A stretch of 5,020 nt of DNA from Bacillota bacterium (GTDB lineage Bacteria; Bacillota; Clostridia; Lachnospirales; Lachnospiraceae), in assembly GCA_017861355.1 (NCBI GenBank), contig JAGFXQ010000271.1:1-5020 (forward strand). Direction: 5' to 3'. The position numbers were made by a program, and so were the translations under genes. Below the pieces are notes generated by a model that did not search any database, was not told where the DNA came from, and saw nothing but the letters and a program-made list of their open reading frames with translations. Shown one piece after another: positions 1 through 5,020 of this stretch (the first letter of the stretch is position 1; every line of letters begins with the position of its first letter).

Positions 1-1397
1 GGTAATTCATCAATAAAATGTTCGGAGGCGGATAACTGAATTGCTTCTTCAAGCTCTTCCTCCGTCGCATCCAATTTCCCCATCAGGATATTATCGCGTA
101 TTGTTCCGCTAAACAGTGTGTTGCCCTGTGGAACATACGATATGAATTCTCTGACACCTGCATTCACATTTTCACACTCTCCACTGCTGTCAATAAATCG
201 AATCGATCCCGAGGCACTATGGACAAATGACATGATCAGACGGATCAGTGTCGTCTTGCCTATCCCGGAAGCTCCCACTACGGCTACAAATTCACCGGGT
301 TTTACAGAAAAAGAAACATCCTCCAGGACGATATCATCAGAATAACCAAAGTTGAGCCTGTCCACCTGAATACCTACCTGTTGTACGTCAATCTTTCGTT
401 CCTCCACCTCTTCCATCGGAATCTCCTGAAGCTCAATGATACGTCCTGCAGATGCGAGTACAGACACGATGCGCGGTATCGTTTGTGCCAATCCTAGAAT
501 TGGCGCTTGTATTCTGTTCACCAATGTCATAAAGATTGACATTGTACCAAAGGTAATTGTCTTTTTGACCAGCAGATATGCTCCCATCGTAAATGCTCCA
601 ATATAACCAAACTGGAAGGATAAGGATAAGATAGCGGAGCTCATCATGCCTAGTTTATTCTTTTTAAAGACCCAGTAAAATCTCTCTTGTCGAAGCTCGG
701 ACAATCGATCCACGGAATGTGTTTCGTTTGCAAATGCCTTTACTACTAATAGGTTACTCAGACTTTCCTGAATAAAAGAACGGTATTTTGATTCCGATTC
801 CTGCACCTTTACTTGTAGTAATTTAAGTTTTCTTCCGAGTGTAAAACTAATCAAGCAGGAGATCGGTGCTATTACCAGTGCAAAGATCGCAAGCCTTGGT
901 TCATAATAGAATAAGGTAAAAAAAGTAACCAGCAGTTCAATTACAAGACGTACAATCGTTGGTATCACAACAACGATTCCGTCGGATACGATTTCAGTAT
1001 CGCTTGTCAGCCTTGTTAAGAGATCTCCGGTATGATACTTTTTCACATCCATCCAGTAAGACCGGATTATATTATCATAAATCTGTTTTCGAATTCCAAA
1101 GGAAAACCGTTCATTCAATACTGCAGAAATCAGCTGACTGGTGACATTGACCAGCATGGATAGCAACACTCCTCCAAGATACAGAAGGATCGCTCCCAGA
1201 ACCAATCCTCCGGATGATGCTCCATCAATAATCCTTTTCAGAATAACCGCTAAACCAACCGATAAAAATGTATCAATCAGCCCAAAAGCCAGGATAAGAA
1301 TAATTCGCGGTATATACGGAATAGAATACAAAATCAACCATACAAAATATCTTTTTTGTTCTCTCCAATCTCTTAAAAAGTCCAATAGCTTTTTCAT
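1..1397 (-). CDS. ABC exporter, fused permease and ATPase (C-terminus cut by window edge)
   Basis: This is a type I ABC exporter half-transporter that would use ATP to export a substrate across the cytoplasmic membrane. The first 465 codons are visible without a frameshift. Residues about 15-300 form the hydrophobic membrane domain, which starts directly with no C39 peptidase domain. The ATPase domain follows: an aromatic A-loop in FGYSDD, a Walker A motif GASGIGKT at residues 375-382, and the Q-loop glutamine at about 424 in YVPQGNTLFSGT. The LSGGQ signature, Walker B and H-loop lie beyond the window edge, so catalytic integrity cannot be judged. The start at 1397 is preferred because AAAGG sits 9 bases upstream; the in-frame ATG at 1404-1406 directly abuts that AAAGG. 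The gene begins about 22 bases after the phosphoesterase stop and is probably last or near last in the operon. By context the substrate may be a modified peptide; multidrug or lipid export cannot be excluded. Confidence 0.93.
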   Translation of the reverse strand, partial: MKKLLDFLRDWREQKRYFVWLILYSIPYIPRIILILAFGLIDTFLSVGLAVILKRIIDGASSGGLVLGAILLYLGGVLLSMLVNVTSQLISAVLNERFSFGIRKQIYDNIIRSYWMDVKKYHTGDLLTRLTSDTEIVSDGIVVVIPTIVRLVIELLVTFFTLFYYEPRLAIFALVIAPISCLISFTLGRKLKLLQVKVQESESKYRSFIQESLSNLLVVKAFANETHSVDRLSELRQERFYWVFKKNKLGMMSSAILSLSFQFGYIGAFTMGAYLLVKKTITFGTMSIFMTLVNRIQAPILGLAQTIPRIVSVLASAGRIIELQEIPMEEVEERKIDVQQVGIQVDRLNFGYSDDIVLEDVSFSVKPGEFVAVVGASGIGKTTLIRLIMSFVHSASGSIRFIDSSGECENVNAGVREFISYVPQGNTLFSGTIRDNILMGKLDATEEELEEAIQLSASEHFIDEL

Positions 1398-1419
1398 CTG
1401 CTCCATCCTTTACATAATC

Positions 1420-2232
1420 TCATTCAGTATCTGTTCGCAATGTAATGCATACAACTTCAGACCGGTTATAGAATCTGGGAAAATAAGAATCCCCAATCCC
1501 TCTGTTCGAGATCAGAGTACTTCCATTGATTTGATACATACCATTATCATATTCTGAGAATAGAGAACCATTGTTATTAATCATTCCTCCAATAAAAGGA
1601 ATACGTACAATTCCTCCATGTGTATGTCCTGATAGAACTAGGTTATATCCATAGGAACTAATCGGTGAGAATACGGTTGCATCATGATACAATAAAATAT
1701 TAAAATCATTTGCGGATAAATCCGGTGGATAACTAGTTTTATATATATAATAGCTGTTCTGATATGGCAAACCATAGATCCCGATGTGGGAGCCATTCAA
1801 AGATAGCATCCGAGACTCATTATCTAAGTTATTCACACCATATTCCTCATAATACTCCAATAGTTTTCTATAATTCAGAGGGTAATCCTTTTCATGATTT
1901 CCGGATACTGCAAACATCGGATATTTCCCTGCTAATCCAGCAAATAAGTTCCTTACCGAACTAATATCCGTATGATCGCCGTCAATCATATCTCCGGTGA
2001 ATACAACAATATCTGGATCGCAGGAATCCACTGCCCGAATAAGTTTGCTCTCATTTTCGCCCAGAACTTTGCAATGCAGATCAGATAGAAAGACAACTCG
2101 GTAACCGTCAAATCCCTTAGGCAGAGCTTTATCATGAACGGAATAGTTCGTTATTTCTATACAATTATAAAAGCCAATACCCAAAAACAAAGTAATGCTT
2201 ATTAGTATTAAAAAACCCAACTTCTTCATCAT
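1420..2232 (-). CDS. Membrane-anchored calcineurin-like metallophosphoesterase (YkuE/YaeI type)
   Basis: This 270-residue protein belongs to the dinuclear-metal calcineurin-like phosphoesterase superfamily. All metal-site blocks are present in order: SDLH (50-53), GDMID (80-84), GNHE (111-114), YHD (182-184) and GHTH (202-205). It should therefore be an active hydrolase of a phosphoester. Residues about 5-25 form one hydrophobic segment after MMKK, without a cleavable-site or lipobox pattern, so I read it as a signal anchor that places the enzyme outside the membrane. YkuE/YaeI relatives include an enzyme acting on lipid-linked diphosphates and many of unknown substrate. The gene lies 34 bases after kinase B and just before the exporter, so it is probably cotranscribed with them. 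The RBS is weak (GAGAG at 2236-2240). The second ATG at 2227-2229 has slightly better spacing than the first and may be the true start. Its substrate here is unknown. Confidence 0.93.
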   Translation of the reverse strand: MMKKLGFLILISITLFLGIGFYNCIEITNYSVHDKALPKGFDGYRVVFLSDLHCKVLGENESKLIRAVDSCDPDIVVFTGDMIDGDHTDISSVRNLFAGLAGKYPMFAVSGNHEKDYPLNYRKLLEYYEEYGVNNLDNESRMLSLNGSHIGIYGLPYQNSYYIYKTSYPPDLSANDFNILLYHDATVFSPISSYGYNLVLSGHTHGGIVRIPFIGGMINNNGSLFSEYDNGMYQINGSTLISNRGIGDSYFPRFYNRSEVVCITLRTDTE

Positions 2233-2266
2233 CTACTCTCATCACATTGTAACTAATCATTGTATA

Positions 2267-3169
2267 TCATAATGAGTTAATATGCAGAATCTCCTTCCTG
2301 ATGCATGATATTATATCATCCACATGATCCCCGTTCTTTGGTCTTATAATCCGATACATGTGAATCTTAGCCGCAGCCTTAACAAACATTTGAAAACGTT
2401 CCGGCCTATTCTCCAACCTCTGATATACTTCGCCACGGTATATATTTCTTGTCAATTGATTAAAACGTTCTGAACCGGTCACTATTTCACATACAACGTT
2501 TTCTACTCTCTCCGATACCTGTAACTCAATCATACATGCTACCGGAAGTGGTTCCGTAATGTACCCGTCCTTAAGAATTCTAGCGAATTTATCCCGATTC
2601 TCATCAATATAAATTAATTCCTCCAGATTGAGCCCTTTTTTTATCACGACATCTCTGCAAACCTTCTGCTGAGGAAATCCCGGAAATACTCTTGCTTCAT
2701 CCTCCTCAGGATCAATGACAGATACATCATCTGATACAAACCGAAATCCATGGTGAAGTAATTCCATAGTAACTGTGGATTTTCCGGATCCACTGACCCC
2801 CGAGATAATAATCCCACAACCATCCCAGGCAACTGTGCCACCATGTACCGGAATAAAATTTTTCTGCATCATAGCTAATGCCATGGCAGACCCTGTCAAA
2901 TAGGAACGTAGTAATGCTTCCGGAAGCTGATCCGATTCACGGTATATGATAATATGATTGCCATTTTCTACATAAAAGAGAACAACTCCAATCAAATAGA
3001 TCCACATCACGTGTTCTTCCAAATGGTCAACTTGTCCACTCTTTGCCTTCTCAAGGACCCATCCGGGCGGTTCCCCTATCTCAATCGAAATGTCAACCCG
3101 TTCCACCGGATTGATGATTACTGCCTCCGGGAGAAGTAAGTCCGATTTAACTTTTTGATTATATAGCAT
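2267..3169 (-). CDS. HPr-kinase-like P-loop protein (kinase B)
   Basis: This 300-residue protein resembles the catalytic domain of HPr kinase/phosphorylase. The diagnostic series is seen in order: an HGG at 109-111, a Walker A GVSGSGKST at 124-132 and FVSDDVSVI at 145-152. It matches the HG, GDSGVGKS and VADD series of HPr kinase. The first 100 residues are not recognisable, and the usual C-terminal HPr-binding loop is not apparent, so the substrate is probably not HPr. Proteins of this group occur in Firmicutes lasso clusters, where they phosphorylate a terminal serine of the precursor; others are annotated as serine kinases or PEP-carboxykinase-like. The gene follows the PqqD-like gene after 102 bases and precedes the phosphoesterase by 34. 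The annotated ATG lies about 21 bases from the strong Shine-Dalgarno at 3191-3197. An in-frame CTG at 3182-3184 is spaced ideally and would add five residues (MSNYY). The kinase assignment is good; the substrate is inference. Confidence 0.86.
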   Translation of the reverse strand: MLYNQKVKSDLLLPEAVIINPVERVDISIEIGEPPGWVLEKAKSGQVDHLEEHVMWIYLIGVVLFYVENGNHIIIYRESDQLPEALLRSYLTGSAMALAMMQKNFIPVHGGTVAWDGCGIIISGVSGSGKSTVTMELLHHGFRFVSDDVSVIDPEEDEARVFPGFPQQKVCRDVVIKKGLNLEELIYIDENRDKFARILKDGYITEPLPVACMIELQVSERVENVVCEIVTGSERFNQLTRNIYRGEVYQRLENRPERFQMFVKAAAKIHMYRIIRPKNGDHVDDIISCIRKEILHINSL

Positions 3170-3190
3170 ATAATAATTGCTCAGTCAAAA

Positions 3191-3197
3191 TCCTCCC
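3191..3197 (-). promoter_or_regulatory. Strong ribosome binding site for kinase B
   Basis: GGGAGGA on the minus strand is a near-perfect Shine-Dalgarno sequence. It is 6 bases from an in-frame CTG (3182-3184) but 21 bases from the first in-frame ATG (3167-3169). A TGA stop lies directly before the CTG in that frame. The site therefore bears on the true start of kinase B. Confidence 0.75.
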
Positions 3198-3201
3198 TTC
3201 A

Positions 3202-3214
3202 TACAATAATTGTA
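3202..3214. repeat. 13-base perfect palindrome in the leader of kinase B
   Basis: Two 6-base arms, TACAAT and ATTGTA, are separated by a single base. The element lies between the suggested promoter and the Shine-Dalgarno sequence, where an operator would sit. The surrounding DNA is very AT-rich, so chance occurrence is quite possible. A stem with a one-base loop is sterically unlikely in RNA, so a dimeric protein-binding site is the more sensible reading. Confidence 0.3.
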
Positions 3215-3229
3215 AAATTTTCCCTTTTA

Positions 3230-3258
3230 AGCATATCATGTTATTCTGATTTATGCAA
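3230..3258 (-). promoter_or_regulatory. Possible internal promoter ahead of kinase B
   Basis: Read on the minus strand, TTGCAT (3253-3258) is followed after exactly 17 bases by TATGCT (3230-3235). The TATGCT is preceded by TGA, giving an extended minus-10 of the TGnTATnnT type. It lies in the only sizeable gap of the operon and would drive kinase B, the phosphoesterase and the exporter separately from the upstream genes. The minus-35 match is poor (three of six) and the region is AT-rich, so this is tentative. Confidence 0.33.
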
Positions 3259-3271
3259 TATTCAAATTTAT

Positions 3272-3553
3272 TCAATGTACATCAACAAAGTCATCCAATA
3301 TACCAATCTTATTTAATCCCTCCAGAAAATCCTTAACATCTAATTCCGCTGTACTTCTATCTATCTCATATTCGGTTAGAAATAATGATACTAAATTATC
3401 GTAAGAATTCTCCTCATTTAATTGTTTCCATAAAAATGCGCTGCTCTCAGATAAGGCAAAGAGACCCTCAACTTTCATCATATTTTCGCCAATGGGAACC
3501 ACAATCCAATCATTCATAATCTCAACCATTTCAAATCCACTCTTTATTTTCAT
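3272..3553 (-). CDS. PqqD-like peptide-binding (RRE) protein
   Basis: This 93-residue protein has the layout of the PqqD family, a small winged-helix fold. It has an N-terminal strand region (about 8-30, with WIVVPIGEN), a helix bearing LSESSAFLWKQL at 34-45, and a C-terminal pair of helices ending in FLEGLNKIGIL (76-86). Family members are RiPP recognition elements: they bind a precursor's leader peptide and deliver it to a modifying enzyme. The same fold is called B1 in lasso clusters. I chose the ATG at 3551-3553 because GGAAGGAG (3561-3568) stands 7 bases before it. A GTG at 3608-3610 would extend the protein by 19 residues rich in Arg and Lys, but has no RBS. The gene starts 47 bases after the peptidase stop. 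The likely clients are the leader peptide of an unseen precursor and one or both kinases. This role is inferred from family and context. Confidence 0.86.
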   Translation of the reverse strand: MKIKSGFEMVEIMNDWIVVPIGENMMKVEGLFALSESSAFLWKQLNEENSYDNLVSLFLTEYEIDRSTAELDVKDFLEGLNKIGILDDFVDVH

Positions 3554-3560
3554 CCGCTTT

Positions 3561-3568
3561 CTCCTTCC
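3561..3568 (-). promoter_or_regulatory. Ribosome binding site fixing the PqqD-like start
   Basis: GGAAGGAG on the minus strand lies 7 bases before the ATG at 3551-3553. It supports the 93-residue form over a 112-residue form that would overlap the peptidase gene. Confidence 0.75.
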
Positions 3569-3600
3569 TAACCCATCTATTTTTCTGCTCTTCCTAATCG

Positions 3601-4059
3601 TCAAATACACTTCATAATAAAAGCATAAACCTTGAATAATTTATATCTGATCGGTCGAACTGTCATCCAGAAAAAGGACAAAAGTCTCAGAAAGTAATTG
3701 TTGCATGATATCATTCTGTTATCTCTCTTTATACTTACCACAACAGCCTTCAACTGATCTTCAAATAAAGGTCCTTCAATCCATTGCTGAGCATCACCAA
3801 GAAGAAAAAAATCAAATGCACTCTTTTTATAGACTCGGTGCATGACATATTCACCACTCTGTCGTTGCGCCAATACGATATCTCCCTTTTTTATATTGGA
3901 GAACTTAGTACGTGCCATTTCCACCATATCAACATCTTCCCGCAAGAAAGGAAACATACTCATTCCTGTCACAACGACCCACGAGGTTTTCTCATGATCA
4001 AATATTTGATCCATTATTCTGAAGACATCATTTGCCTTTGCTGTTATGACCTTACTCAT
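3601..4059 (-). CDS. S24/S26-family serine peptidase, signal-peptidase-like
   Basis: This 152-residue protein carries the signal peptidase/LexA-type catalytic fold. The GMSMFPFL box at 32-39 supplies the probable nucleophile Ser34. KKGDIV (57-62) is the usual following strand. YVMHRV (71-76) puts His74 where a bacterial type I signal peptidase has lysine, as in the SipW/eukaryotic-type enzymes. LLGD (86-89) matches the conserved Gly-Asp block. There is no N-terminal membrane anchor. The last 35 residues are hydrophobic and basic (LRLLSFFW, then RPIRYKLFK) and may associate with the membrane. The ATG overlaps the kinase A stop by 8 bases (ATGAGTAA), with AGGATGG just upstream, suggesting translational coupling. 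A LexA-like repressor is unlikely because no DNA-binding domain is present. Beside a PqqD-like protein, removal of a leader peptide is a reasonable role, but this is inference. Confidence 0.85.
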   Translation of the reverse strand: MSKVITAKANDVFRIMDQIFDHEKTSWVVVTGMSMFPFLREDVDMVEMARTKFSNIKKGDIVLAQRQSGEYVMHRVYKKSAFDFFLLGDAQQWIEGPLFEDQLKAVVVSIKRDNRMISCNNYFLRLLSFFWMTVRPIRYKLFKVYAFIMKCI

Positions 4060-4942
4060 AGCTTACCATCCTATGCTTCTCATTTTCTTGTGGCCATACA
4101 TTTTCTTTGACTAACATTGCTGCTTCCGGTTCCGGTTTACAGATCAGTTTATAAACATTCGTTTTATTGATTATTCCAGAAAATATTTCTGCTGCCTTTT
4201 GTAATAAATCACTGCAATAATACGGCAGAAAGCATCTTGGAAGCAATTCCTTTAAAATATCTTTCTTGTTCAGTTTCCAGAGCTTATTGGATGGCCCTTG
4301 CTCGAGAATTACAAACCCTTTCAATGCGCTGGAGCTATTATCAAACATTTGCCTTTCTCCAGCCCAAGGTGTGCCGAAAGCGATCACTTTTCCATCTATA
4401 ATTCTCACCGCCGGATGATCATCATTGACAACGTGAGCATCATAGATTTCCTGCCATAGCCTTGCATGTGTCGACTTTCCTGTACCTGATGGCGCAGCAA
4501 ATGCGATAGCTTCTCCCTTGAATTCTAAGCAGGAGGAATGTATTACAAGCCCGTTATGAAAGAGCAAACCGTTCCGAAAAACCACCTCAAGAAGAACTAT
4601 ATTAATAAAATCAATTGTGAACTTATTAAAGCAACTCATTTCAATTAATATATCCGACCATGTTTCATTGGCCTTTAAGGATACCCGGATTTCGTTATTT
4701 TCATCATTTCTTTTTAGCAAATGATATCGATGAGCTCCTTCGTACTCTATGTACCAATCCAGAATATCCTTCGTTATTGATTTTCCCGATGGTAAGCTTA
4801 TGTTGTAATTCATTGCAACCTTCAGATTGATATCCGGTCTTTCATCAAAGTCCTCTGCAAATGTTAAAATTGATTGATGGAATATGTTCTCCTGAACATT
4901 ACATAACCACTTTATCCCTGCAATTATTAGTTTTATAACCAC
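4052..4942 (-). CDS. HPr-kinase-like / PEP-carboxykinase-like P-loop protein (kinase A)
   Basis: This protein of 296 residues (numbered from the chosen start) has the HPr-kinase-type ATP site. An IHSS at 134-137 corresponds to the HG of HPr kinase. A Walker A APSGTGKST follows at 150-158 and VVNDD at 171-175 corresponds to VADD. Downstream, FGTPWAGE (189-196) and a KGFVILEQG strand (208-216) are features I associate with the HPr-kinase-like proteins found beside PqqD and S24/S26 peptidase genes in Clostridia, often annotated as PEP carboxykinase. The N-terminal 120 residues are not recognised. I chose the GTG at 4940-4942, preceded by GGAAAGGA at a 10-base spacing. A GTG at 4973-4975 keeps frame and gives 307 residues, but has no RBS and overlaps the upstream gene. 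The stop overlaps the peptidase start. Serine phosphorylation of a peptide substrate is inferred; a nucleotide-binding role without kinase activity is possible. Confidence 0.85.
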   Translation of the reverse strand: MVIKLIIAGIKWLCNVQENIFHQSILTFAEDFDERPDINLKVAMNYNISLPSGKSITKDILDWYIEYEGAHRYHLLKRNDENNEIRVSLKANETWSDILIEMSCFNKFTIDFINIVLLEVVFRNGLLFHNGLVIHSSCLEFKGEAIAFAAPSGTGKSTHARLWQEIYDAHVVNDDHPAVRIIDGKVIAFGTPWAGERQMFDNSSSALKGFVILEQGPSNKLWKLNKKDILKELLPRCFLPYYCSDLLQKAAEIFSGIINKTNVYKLICKPEPEAAMLVKENVWPQENEKHRMVSYE

Positions 4943-4946
4943 CTTA

Positions 4947-5020
4947 TCACATTCCTTTCCCGTTACTAATGGCACGATGAGGATATTGCATACACTTGAT
5001 TATCCGCTCATATACTTCCT
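4947..5020 (-). CDS. C-terminal end of an unidentified upstream gene (partial)
   Basis: A minus-strand frame is open from the window edge to a TGA at 4947-4949. It encodes 23 residues beginning EVYERIIKCM and ending ISNGKGM. The stop sits only 4 bases before the favoured GTG of kinase A, the spacing expected of cotranscribed, coupled genes. The kinase A Shine-Dalgarno lies inside this gene's last codons. I do not recognise the family from so short a tail, and a chance open frame of this length cannot be excluded. Confidence 0.42.
   Translation of the reverse strand, partial: EVYERIIKCMQYPHRAISNGKGM
4953..4960 (-). promoter_or_regulatory. Ribosome binding site for kinase A
   Basis: GGAAAGGA on the minus strand is 10 bases before the GTG at 4940-4942. 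No comparable sequence precedes the in-frame GTG at 4973-4975, so this site favours the shorter protein. Confidence 0.55.

Noticed and set aside
118..345. Plus-strand open frame of 75 codons
   Set aside because: It is antisense to the exporter's Walker A and Q-loop region, whose frame is certain.
1141..1557. Plus-strand open frame of 138 codons
   Set aside because: It lies antisense across the exporter start and the phosphoesterase end, both supported by strong motifs. Its translation shows no recognisable family.
2644..2844. Minus-strand frame of 66 codons inside kinase B
   Set aside because: It lies in another frame over the Walker A and SDD region of kinase B, whose own frame is clearly conserved.
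3162..3239. Possible small peptide gene (25 residues) ahead of kinase B, starting at an ATG at 3237-3239
   Set aside because: There is no ribosome binding site before this ATG, it overlaps the start of kinase B, and the kinase's strong Shine-Dalgarno lies within it. It lacks any leader-core look, so I do not call it a precursor.
3601..4059. LexA/CI-type repressor
   Set aside because: The peptidase fold begins at about residue 25 and leaves no room for a DNA-binding domain. Its His74 also differs from the Ser/Lys pair of LexA.
3784..4110. Plus-strand open frame of 108 codons
   Set aside because: It is the antisense of the peptidase and the end of kinase A. It is rich in His, Cys and Ser in no ordered pattern and has no family resemblance.

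Overview
The window is AT-rich DNA with strong AGGAGG-type ribosome binding sites and tightly packed, co-directional genes. This fits a low-GC Gram-positive bacterium, most likely a member of the Clostridia (Lachnospiraceae-like). The taxonomic call is inference from composition and gene style only. Every real gene reads on the minus strand, so transcription runs from high to low coordinates.

In transcription order the layout is: (1) 23 C-terminal codons of an unidentified gene at the right edge (4947-5020). (2) An HPr-kinase-like P-loop protein, here kinase A (4052-4942). (3) A small S24/S26-type serine peptidase (3601-4059), overlapping kinase A by 8 bases. (4) A PqqD-like winged-helix peptide-binding protein (3272-3553). 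(5) A gap of 102 bases with a plausible promoter, a 13-base palindrome and a very strong Shine-Dalgarno sequence. (6) A second, divergent HPr-kinase-like protein, kinase B (2267-3169). (7) A membrane-anchored calcineurin-like metallophosphoesterase (1420-2232). (8) A type I ABC exporter whose membrane and ATPase domains are fused (1-1397), cut by the left edge after the Q-loop. No stretch of 300 bases lacks a gene. I see no RNA gene, insertion sequence, CRISPR array or clear terminator.

The gene set looks like a peptide-maturation operon. PqqD-like proteins usually present a leader peptide to a modifying enzyme. HPr-kinase-like proteins phosphorylate a serine on some lasso peptide precursors (for example paeninodin). 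The S24/S26 peptidase could remove a leader, and the ABC exporter lacks an N-terminal C39 peptidase and so would depend on a separate protease. The central curiosity is the pair of dissimilar HPr-kinase-like proteins around the peptidase and PqqD genes, with a phosphoesterase downstream. No precursor peptide, lasso cyclase (asparagine-synthetase-like) or transglutaminase-like B2 protease is visible, so the link to lasso peptides is a hypothesis. The missing parts may lie upstream of position 5020 or downstream of position 1.
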